The translations under genes and the position numbers were made by a program. Below the pieces are notes generated by a model. It was given only the letters and a program-made list of their open reading frames with translations, made no database searches and had not been told where the DNA came from. A stretch of 64,000 nucleotides of DNA from assembly GCA_035573675.1 (NCBI GenBank), contig DATMAB010000021.1, positions 1 through 64,000 of the forward strand. The letters are read 5' to 3'. Numbering within the stretch: the stretch's first letter is position 1; every line of letters starts with the position of its first letter. Of the stretch, positions 15,896 to 21,624 are shown piece after piece. Source of the DNA: Terriglobales bacterium (GTDB lineage: Bacteria > Acidobacteriota > Terriglobia > Terriglobales > Acidobacteriaceae).

Positions 15896-16348
15896 CTATT
15901 TTTCTGCTTGGGCGTAATCGCGGACGAAGTTCTCGACGCTTTCCACGTAGACATCGGCAAAGTCGACGACCGGGCGGCGGACCTGGATGAGCTCGAGGGC
16001 GTCCTCCAATTCCCAGCCCATGGCCCGCAGCAGCGCCAGGGCCATCATGGGAGCGCGGTGGATGCCGGCAGCGCAGTGGATGAGCAGGCGGGCTTCGGGC
16101 GCGTCGAGGGCCCGCAGGGCAAACTCGACGCCGCGCTGGAAGACTTCCGGCGGCTTGGGCTGGAAGTCGTCTTCCATGGGGTTCCACAGCACGTCGACGC
16201 CGAAGGGTTCGGCGAGCAGGGTGTCGTCGAACTCGATCTGCATGTCGATGATGTGGGTGACGCCCTGACGAACGACCTCGATCATGCGCCGCTCGTCCCA
16301 GATAGCGCCGCCGACCGCGATGCGGTCGGTCACCCAGGTCAGGTCCAT
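15896..16348 (-). CDS. dual-specificity protein phosphatase
   Basis: This 150-aa protein is a compact Cys-based phosphatase. The P-loop LLIHCAAGIHRAP (residues about 88-100) matches HCxxGxxR with catalytic Cys and Arg. The general-acid Asp is probably in NPMEDDFQPKP. The N-terminal segment VTDRIAVGGAIWDERRM and VTHIIDMQIEFDD fit the DSP fold. The length is that of a single-domain enzyme. It lies among phage genes between the tailspike-like gene and the late regulators. The substrate is unknown. Confidence 0.8.
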   Translation of the reverse strand: MDLTWVTDRIAVGGAIWDERRMIEVVRQGVTHIIDMQIEFDDTLLAEPFGVDVLWNPMEDDFQPKPPEVFQRGVEFALRALDAPEARLLIHCAAGIHRAPMMALALLRAMGWELEDALELIQVRRPVVDFADVYVESVENFVRDYAQAEK

Positions 16349-16405
16349 TGGATCAGCTCGCGTCCGGCGGCGTGGGCCGCGGAAGAACCGCGAACCGATT
16401 CTACC

Positions 16406-16774
16406 CTATGCGTCCGCGGACGCAGCCGGCGGCCGGACTTCTTCGACGGTGAGCTTCTCCAGACGGTTGAGAAGGATCTCCGCCAGCGAAGGGCCGGCGG
16501 CTTCCGGCGGCAGCACTCCAGGAGCAAGGCCGGCGAACTCGAACAGGAAGCGGGCGTGCTGGTGGCTGGTCTGCGATTGCTCGGCGAGACCGGCGATGAT
16601 CCCGGGCAGGGCGCGCAACACCTGCTGCTGGGCGGCCTGGAGCGCCTCCTGGGGCGAGATGGGCGCGACCGGGGCGGGCGGCGGCAACGACGCGGCTTCC
16701 GCAGCCTTGCCGTTCATGCTTCCGTTCTTGTGTTTTCCGTTTTTGTGTCTCATCGGATGTTCGGGAGCGTGCAT
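16406..16774 (-). CDS. small hypothetical protein, phage region
   Basis: The open frame extends to 16891, but its first 39 codons (SAGVSPAGSRATP and neighbours) come from a dispersed repeat and a GC hairpin. A start at 16774 or 16753 (MRHKNGKHKNG) is more likely. The remaining 110-120 aa have a basic N-terminus, a Pro/Ala linker and a helical C-terminus (EALQAAQQQVLRALPGIIAG, LAEILLNRLEKLTVEEV). I do not recognise a family; a scaffold- or small terminase-like helical protein is conceivable. Confidence 0.4.
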   Translation of the reverse strand: MHAPEHPMRHKNGKHKNGSMNGKAAEAASLPPPAPVAPISPQEALQAAQQQVLRALPGIIAGLAEQSQTSHQHARFLFEFAGLAPGVLPPEAAGPSLAEILLNRLEKLTVEEVRPPAASADA

Positions 16775-16810
16775 GTGCACGCGGTCGGCGAAAATGTGTC
16801 GCGGGGTTGC

Positions 16811-16880
16811 CCGCGAGCCAGCCGGCGAGACGCCGGCGCTACCAGGCAGAACGGGCGCCCCGGCCAGGGCGCCCGTTTTC
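16811..16880. repeat. GAGAC hairpin repeat plus GC hairpin
   Basis: AGCCGGCGAGACGCCGGCGC (16819-16838) is an exact copy of the unit at 2898. It is followed by a second hairpin, ACGGGCGCC / GGCGCCCGT (16851-16876). The second one carries a T-rich tail on the plus strand but has no plus-strand gene to terminate, so I treat both as one composite repeat. Confidence 0.6.
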
Positions 16881-16948
16881 CCTTTGCTCACTATCTAAGT
16901 TCAGAATAGCAAATTCGGGGGGACCATTGGGACACATTGAGCAAATTT

Positions 16949-17473
16949 TTATTTACCGTCTTTGCTAGGAGTTACGGTCAAAGTGACATTTTTTGGCTCT
17001 TGACAAGTTTTGGAGCGCGGCTGGGAAGCCTCCTCCACGTGCCCGGCCAGAGGCCGAAGCAACCCCAGATCGAGGAGGATTGCCGTGAGTTCGTCGAGGG
17101 CATCGGGATAGCGACGTGTGACCGTACGGCGGTCGCAGCCGAGCAGCACGGCGGTCTCATCACCCGTATATTCCTGAAAGACGATGCGGGCGATGAGCTG
17201 CCGGGAAAGCTTGTCCAACCGCTCCAGGCAGACTTCCATGTCATGCACGAAGATGACCAGGTCCTCGAAGGTTGGAACGCAGAGAGTGGTGACGCTGGAG
17301 CGGAAGAATTCACGGCCGAGGAGGGACGGAAGGCGACCGAGCTCCAGGGAAAGCCGATAGTAACGGCGCAGCAGTTCCAGCGTGCGCTCGCGGTACAGAC
17401 GGAGTTCGGCGGGCGGGCAGACCACGCGTGCCCGCAGCGCACGGCTGCGGGAGGGCATGAGGCGGCGGCTCAT
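16949..17473 (-). CDS. sigma-region-4-like phage regulator
   Basis: The likely product is 174 aa from ATG 17473, which overlaps the stop of the zinc-ribbon gene (ATGA). Residues about 85-140 (RLDKLSRQLIARIVFQEYTG, DETAVLLGCDRRTVTRRYPD, ALDELTAIL) look like sigma-70 region 4: a helical lead, then a helix-turn-helix with CDRRTVTRR as recognition helix. There is no region 2. Phage late regulators of this kind switch on structural genes. It precedes the virion genes on the same strand, which fits a late activator. The open frame extends upstream, but only through the overlapping neighbour. Confidence 0.5.
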   Translation of the reverse strand: MSRRLMPSRSRALRARVVCPPAELRLYRERTLELLRRYYRLSLELGRLPSLLGREFFRSSVTTLCVPTFEDLVIFVHDMEVCLERLDKLSRQLIARIVFQEYTGDETAVLLGCDRRTVTRRYPDALDELTAILLDLGLLRPLAGHVEEASQPRSKTCQEPKNVTLTVTPSKDGK

Positions 17474-17658
17474 CGCGGCCTCCAGTCGCCGGGCACGCGC
17501 TCGCGCCTGGAGATCCCGGCCATTCGCTTCCGGCAGCGCTCGCAATAGGGAACGCTCTCGTTGCTGGGGCGCATCCACAGGGCCCCACAGGCTTCGCAGT
17601 ACTTGGGCTCGAGCACGACGCTCTGCCCTTCTTCGACTTGCGGCATCGTTTCCTCCAA
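17470..17658 (-). CDS. small zinc-ribbon protein
   Basis: This 62-aa protein carries two Cys pairs, CEACG and CERCR, spaced about 17 residues apart, forming a likely single zinc ribbon. A short basic C-terminus follows (MAGISRRERVPGDWRPR). The stop overlaps the start of the sigma-like gene by ATGA, so the two are co-translated. SD: GGAGGAAAC before the ATG at 17658. It is probably a DNA- or RNA-polymerase-binding accessory to the sigma-like protein, by inference. Confidence 0.55.
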   Translation of the reverse strand: MEETMPQVEEGQSVVLEPKYCEACGALWMRPSNESVPYCERCRKRMAGISRRERVPGDWRPR

Positions 17659-17661
17659 AGC

Positions 17662-17710
17662 AAAAAAGCCCTGCCTCCAACCCGCGGGCGCGGGATGGAA
17701 GCAGGGCTCG
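17662..17710 (-). terminator. leftward terminator between early gene and zinc-ribbon gene
   Basis: On the minus strand GAGCCCTGC pairs with GCAGGGC, enclosing a second GC hairpin, and is followed at once by six T residues. It lies between the 73-aa gene and the next phage gene. It would stop leftward transcription unless read through. Confidence 0.7.
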
Positions 17711-17734
17711 TTGATGTTGCGACGACCTGCCGGA

Positions 17735-17836
17735 CTATTCAGTTGTCAGGGGTCAGTGATCAGTGGTCAGAAACTTTCAGCTCTTGGCTCTTCGCTTTTG
17801 GCTTTTGGCTGAAGACTGACGGCTGAGTACTGATTG
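17735..17836. repeat. word-repeat spacer (CAGTGATCAGTGGTCAG type)
   Basis: TCAGGGGTCAGTGATCAGTG, then TTGGCTCTTCGCTTTTGGCT and TGACGGCTGAGTACTGATTG, are tandem short words like those in other spacers of the window. Non-coding. Confidence 0.5.
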
Positions 17837-17839
17837 CGT

Positions 17840-18061
17840 TCAAGGAATCATGCGGTCGTCCTTCTTTCGCGTGAAGTAGCCCTCCTCGTAGCCGGACTTG
17901 AGGACGCGTCCGTTCTGGACCACGACGCTGAGCCGGCCGGTGAAGCCGAGGGCGGCGAGCAGGCGCTCGGTGGAGGCGGAGAGCATCTCCGAGTCGCGCA
18001 CCTTGCGGCGGAACTCGAGGAAGGCCTGCTCCTGGTGGGCCGAAGGAGGGTGAGGGGTCAT
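17840..18061 (-). CDS. 73-aa phage early protein
   Basis: The start ATG at 18061 has GGAG about 10 nt upstream and a strong promoter further up. The sequence begins MTPHPPSAHQEQAFLEFRRK and ends with VVVQNGRVLKSGYEEGYFTR plus a basic tail. The pattern of helix then two strands (LSVVVQNGRVLKSGY) does not show a helix-turn-helix, so I do not call it Cro. It is the first leftward gene opposite the repressor and is followed by a terminator, so an early regulator or antiterminator role is possible. I do not recognise the family. The open frame continues upstream antisense to the repressor, which I discount. Confidence 0.55.
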   Translation of the reverse strand: MTPHPPSAHQEQAFLEFRRKVRDSEMLSASTERLLAALGFTGRLSVVVQNGRVLKSGYEEGYFTRKKDDRMIP

Positions 18062-18088
18062 GGGACTTGCTTCTCCGAACTGTGTGTT

Positions 18089-18108
18089 ATACAAATCTTG
18101 ATGTTTAT
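18089..18108. promoter_or_regulatory. operator-like palindrome of the phage switch
   Basis: ATACAAATCTTGATGTTTAT is an imperfect palindrome with 14 of 20 positions symmetric. It overlaps the -10 box of the leftward promoter, where a repressor would block initiation. Confidence 0.45.
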
Positions 18109-18133
18109 ATCTCCACGGGACGCCCCTTGTCAA
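18104..18133 (-). promoter_or_regulatory. leftward phage promoter
   Basis: On the minus strand TTGACA (18133-18128) and TATAAA (18109-18104) are separated by 18 bp, a near-consensus sigma-70 promoter in a markedly AT-rich island. It drives the 73-aa gene and possibly the whole leftward phage block. Confidence 0.65.
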
Positions 18134-18161
18134 GCATTTTATTTTCTTTCCGGAGAAGCAC

Positions 18162-18190
18162 TTGCATTCCATATAGCGATTTGATATAAA
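18162..18190 (+). promoter_or_regulatory. repressor promoter, leaderless start
   Basis: TTGCAT (18162-18167) and TATAAA (18185-18190) are 17 bp apart. TG one base before the -10 makes it an extended -10. The repressor ATG begins at 18197, about where transcription should start, so the mRNA would have no leader, as for lambda cI from PRM. Confidence 0.6.
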
Positions 18191-18196
18191 AAACGC

Positions 18197-18913
18197 ATGA
18201 AATTCAAGGCTCTGCAGGAAAACCTCCGCAAGGCGCTGTGGAAACGGATCGAGGCCGGCGAGCTGACCGGGCTGAAGCTGGCCAAGCAGACCGGCTTCCA
18301 GCAAGCGCACATTTCCAACTTCCTCAACCGGAAGCGGTCTTTGAGCCTGGACGGCATGGACCGCGTGCTGGCGGCACAGCACATGTCGGTGCTGGACCTG
18401 CTGGATCCGGACGAGATCAACAAGCGGGCGTCGATCGTACCGCCGAGCGAGGACGAGTTCGAGAACGTGCTGCTGGTGGAGGGCACGGTGGCCGCGGGCG
18501 AGCCGCTGATCACGCAGGAGAACGTGAAGGAAATCCTGAAGTTCAAGAAGAACTTCCTGCGGCGGCTGCGGCCGGAGATGGAATCGCCGCGGGACGACTG
18601 GCATCGCTTCGTGCTGGTGAAGGTGGACGCGCGCGAGGGGATGAGCATGTACCCGCGGCTGCTGCCGGACGCCATGGTGCTGATCGACCGCCACTACAAT
18701 TCGCTGAAGCCCTACCGCAAGAACGAGCGCAACATGTACGCGGTAAAGAAAGAAGGCGGATGCACCATCAAGTACGTGGAGCAGGCCGACGGCCACCTGG
18801 TGCTGCGCCCGGAGAACCCAGCCTATCCGGTGGACGTGCTGCCGATCGAGGAAGGCACGAGCCATGCGGATTACATCGTGGGCCGGGTGTGCCACGTGTC
18901 CATCGAGGCGTAA
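18197..18913 (+). CDS. phage cI-like repressor with S24 (LexA-type) domain
   Basis: This is a 238-aa protein. Residues about 5-60 are a helix-turn-helix (LTGLKLAKQTGFQQAHISNF, LNRKRSLSLDGM). The self-cleavage site is probably Ala-Gly in LLVEGTVAAGEPL (about 91-103). The S24 catalytic Ser is in GMSMYPRLLPD, and the Lys dyad partner is in CTIKYVEQ. All elements needed for RecA-stimulated autoproteolysis are present, so induction by DNA damage is plausible. It is transcribed away from the phage genes and flanked by AT-rich operators. The start is set by the -10 box 6 nt before the ATG. Confidence 0.85.
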   Translation: MKFKALQENLRKALWKRIEAGELTGLKLAKQTGFQQAHISNFLNRKRSLSLDGMDRVLAAQHMSVLDLLDPDEINKRASIVPPSEDEFENVLLVEGTVAAGEPLITQENVKEILKFKKNFLRRLRPEMESPRDDWHRFVLVKVDAREGMSMYPRLLPDAMVLIDRHYNSLKPYRKNERNMYAVKKEGGCTIKYVEQADGHLVLRPENPAYPVDVLPIEEGTSHADYIVGRVCHVSIEA

Positions 18914-18941
18914 GCGGAAACCTGCTACGATGAAAAGCCGA

Positions 18942-18972
18942 AAGCCGCGGCGCGCGCCGCGGCTTCTTCGTT
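18942..18972 (+). terminator. terminator after the repressor
   Basis: AAGCCGCGGCG pairs with CGCCGCGGCTT across a 2-nt loop (18942-18965). A moderately T-rich tail (CTTCTTCGTT) follows. It lies 29 bp after the repressor stop. Confidence 0.6.
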
Positions 18973-19001
18973 GCTGACGGCGGCAACCGGCAGCGGACCG
19001 G

Positions 19002-19349
19002 TCAGCGCTTCTTCTTTTTCTTCTTATCTTTCTTTTTCTTCTTTTTGTCTTTCTTTTTCTTCTTTTTGTCTTTCTTCTTCTTCTTCTTGTCCTTCTTCTT
19101 GTCTTTCTTCTTTTTGGCTTTCTTGGCAGCCTGCTTCTTCTTTTTCACCGGCGCTTTTTTCGGCGGGGCGGCGGGCGGAGGAGGAATGGCGGCCGCCGGA
19201 GCGGGCAATTCGGCTTCGCCGGTCATCTCATCCATTTCTTCTTCTTCTTCCTCTTCGTACTCCTCATCGAGGTCGCCGTAGTCGGGCTCACCGAAGTCAT
19301 CCATTTCGTCATTGTCGCCAGCGTAGAGGGTTTCGTCGTCGAAGTTCAT
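19002..19349 (-). CDS. charge-polarised acidic/poly-lysine protein
   Basis: This 115-aa protein starts at ATG 19349 behind a good SD (GGAGGAAAC). Residues 1-45 are strongly acidic (DDETLYAGDNDEMDD, then EEYEEEEEEEMDEM). A Pro/Ala linker follows (about 50-70). The last 45 residues are nearly all Lys with Asp every seventh position (KKKKKKD repeated). There is no signal peptide or fold. Lys-rich tails of this kind occur in bacterial histone H1-like and nucleoid proteins, but the acidic head is unusual. The DNA is a low-complexity T/C tract that could gain or lose repeat units by slippage. Function unknown. Confidence 0.6.
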   Translation of the reverse strand: MNFDDETLYAGDNDEMDDFGEPDYGDLDEEYEEEEEEEMDEMTGEAELPAPAAAIPPPPAAPPKKAPVKKKKQAAKKAKKKKDKKKDKKKKKKDKKKKKKDKKKKKKDKKKKKKR

Positions 19350-19485
19350 GTTTCCTCCGAAATGTGGCCCAACTGCAGCGGACCGGAAGCGACCTGCCGG
19401 GCACGCGGTTGGCAATCTCTCCGAGGTTGGATGCGCCCGGAGCAGGCGCGGATTATAGCAACAGAAAGAGGGGTGTCAAATCCAG

Positions 19486-21393
19486 CTAGGGCCCGGTACG
19501 GACAATGAGCGTGTCGCCGGGGTAGAGCCGGGAAGAGGTGAGGCCATTGGCACGCTGCAGCTCGGCCACCGTGGTGCCATAGGTGGAGGCGATGCTGTAG
19601 AGGGTCTCGCCGGAGCGGACGGTGTGCACGTGCTGTCCCGGCTTACCGGTTAACTGCCCATTCTTGCGGGACTTAGTGGTGAGAGTCGCGGTTTCACGGT
19701 AGTCCACCGCGACCGGGCGATAGATGCGCAAGAACTGGCCGCGGCGCACATGGTTGCCGCGCAAACGGTTCCACTGGCGGAGTTTTTCCAAAGGAACGCC
19801 GAAGTCATCGGCGATCGACATCAGGGTATCGCCCTGGCGGACTTTGTAGCGCACCGGCCGCTTGGAATAAACCATGCCCTCCATGTCGCCGGGCAGCCGC
19901 TTGCCGGGCGTGACCGGAATGACCAGCTTGGCATCGGCGTACAGCGAGTCGCCGGTGAGGTTGTTGACCTTGGCGATGGCGTCGGTGGTGGTGCGGTACT
20001 TGCGGGCGATGGCGGACAAGGATTCACCCCGGGCCACCTTGTGGTAGCGCCACCACACCCGCATGTCGCGCGGGATGGCCGCCATGGCCTGCTCGAAAGT
20101 CTCTTTGGTCCCCCAGGGCAGGCGCAATTCGAAAGCGCCCTCGCGCGGCGTGGTCATGCGCAGCAGGGCGGGATTGAGGTCCTGCAGGATGCTGACGGGG
20201 ACATCGAGGGCCTCGGCGGCCAAGCGGAGATCGAGAGGGTAATCCACCGTCACGCGCTCCACCGCCAGGGGCTGGGCTTCCATGGGCTGGAAGCCGTAGG
20301 CCTCAGGATTCTTGGCGATGATCATGACCGCCAGGATGATGGGCACGTAGTTCTTGGTCTCGCGGGGCAGGACGTCGCGCTTGTAGAGCTCCCAGAAGTC
20401 GGCGTAGCCGGTGCGTTCCACGCCCCGCTGCACGTTGAGCGGACCGGAGTTATAGGCGGCGATGGCCAGATGCCAGTCGCCGAACTGCTCGTAGAGATCA
20501 CGCAGATGGCGGGCGGCGGCGCGGGTGGCCTTTTCCGGATCCTGCCGTTCATCGATCCACCAGTTGCGCTTCAGGCCATACTCGGTGGCGCGGGCGGCCA
20601 TAAACTGCCACATGCCCCGGGCGCCGGCACGCGAGACGGCCAGGGGATGGAACCCGGACTCCGCCTGCGCCACATAGATGAGGTCCTGTGGCACACCCTC
20701 TTCCCGCAGAATGCGCAGGATGGTCTCCCGGTACCGGGCCGCGCGCTCCCAGGAATACTGCATGGTATTGCGGCCCTTATTGGTGTTCGTGAAGTACTGC
20801 AGGTAGCTGGCGACCAGATCATTCATCACCAGCGGGATATCGGAGATGGTGGTGCGCAGCCCGGCCTCGGCCCGGGCGCGCAGATTGGGGTCCACCGGGA
20901 AGGTGACTTCGCTGGCTTCATCGATGGGGGCGGGTTCGGAGCGCTGCTCGGTGAAGCCGTCGCCCTGCTTGAGGGCTTCCATCTCCAGGCGGTTCACGCC
21001 GTCCACGATGCGCTGGAACTCCTGCTCCAGGCGGCGGTCCGAGCGGGCGTTGACCGGGCCGGTGAGCAGCAGGTCGAAGGCGCGGTCGAAGTGGGCGCGG
21101 GCCGTCTCCAGGTGGCCGGCAGCGTATTCCGCCTGGCCGTCCTGGTACTCCTTGCGGACGCGGACCAGCAAGCTTTCCACGGGATCGACGCGCGGTGCGG
21201 GTGGCTCCTGAGCCTTGGGGACAGGTTTGGTGGCTGGCACGGTCGGTGGTGTAGCTGCAGCCAGGGTGGGCGCCTGTGCGCTCGGAGGAGGAGCTACGGA
21301 GGCACGCCCGGAGCCCGCGGTTTCACAACCGGCGCTCAGCAGGACGAGCGCGAGGAGGACCGCGATGAAGACGAACCGTCTATGAATACCCAT
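19486..21393 (-). CDS. mltD: membrane-bound lytic murein transglycosylase D-like, 3 LysM
   Basis: This is a 635-aa lipoprotein. The lipobox LLSAGC places Cys23 as the acylated residue. A Pro/Ala linker and a helical region lead to the SLT domain (about 200-340), with the catalytic Glu in AQAESGFHPLAVSRAGARGM and the downstream ATRAAARHLRDLYEQFGDWH and AYNSGPLNV motifs. Three LysM repeats follow: ARGESLSAIARKY, RQGDTLMSIADDFG and RSGETLYSIASTYG. MltD cleaves the glycan strand to 1,6-anhydro ends in the periplasm. The length is typical for forms with extra LysM repeats. Confidence 0.92.
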   Translation of the reverse strand: MGIHRRFVFIAVLLALVLLSAGCETAGSGRASVAPPPSAQAPTLAAATPPTVPATKPVPKAQEPPAPRVDPVESLLVRVRKEYQDGQAEYAAGHLETARAHFDRAFDLLLTGPVNARSDRRLEQEFQRIVDGVNRLEMEALKQGDGFTEQRSEPAPIDEASEVTFPVDPNLRARAEAGLRTTISDIPLVMNDLVASYLQYFTNTNKGRNTMQYSWERAARYRETILRILREEGVPQDLIYVAQAESGFHPLAVSRAGARGMWQFMAARATEYGLKRNWWIDERQDPEKATRAAARHLRDLYEQFGDWHLAIAAYNSGPLNVQRGVERTGYADFWELYKRDVLPRETKNYVPIILAVMIIAKNPEAYGFQPMEAQPLAVERVTVDYPLDLRLAAEALDVPVSILQDLNPALLRMTTPREGAFELRLPWGTKETFEQAMAAIPRDMRVWWRYHKVARGESLSAIARKYRTTTDAIAKVNNLTGDSLYADAKLVIPVTPGKRLPGDMEGMVYSKRPVRYKVRQGDTLMSIADDFGVPLEKLRQWNRLRGNHVRRGQFLRIYRPVAVDYRETATLTTKSRKNGQLTGKPGQHVHTVRSGETLYSIASTYGTTVAELQRANGLTSSRLYPGDTLIVRTGP

Positions 21394-21582
21394 ATCCTCT
21401 GGACCGACAGGGGATTAGACGCCCGAGCTGCGCAAGCGTCTTCAGAGGCTGGTGAATCGTACTATGCGTTTGCGAAGTGGGTCAACGGAACCAGGGGCCA
21501 GTGTACTGCCGGAGTCACCCCTTGTTTCGGCACCAAGCGACCTCGGCCGACTCCTTCGGCCGATTTCGTGATGAGAACAAGA

Positions 21583-21610
21583 GGGGTCCCGGCGTTGCCA
21601 CCGGGACCCC
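21583..21610 (-). terminator. terminator of the TonB receptor gene
   Basis: GGGGTCCCGG (21583-21592) and CCGGGACCCC (21601-21610) form a perfect 10-bp stem. On the minus strand TCTTGTTCTC follows. It lies 15 bp past the receptor stop. Confidence 0.7.
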
Positions 21611-21624
21611 GTTGCTTCACCCCC

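Noticed and set aside
16851-16880. Plus-strand rho-independent terminator
   Set aside because: The hairpin has a T-rich tail, but no plus-strand gene precedes it and it abuts a dispersed repeat, so it is more likely part of that repeat.
1-17710. Gene transfer agent instead of prophage
   Set aside because: A cI-like repressor, tailspike-like gene and toxin cargo point to a phage. The point cannot be settled without the left flank, so it is set aside rather than excluded.
18062-18895. Upstream extension of the 73-aa phage gene
   Set aside because: It would be antisense to the repressor and cross the promoter region. The ATG at 18061 has an SD and a promoter.
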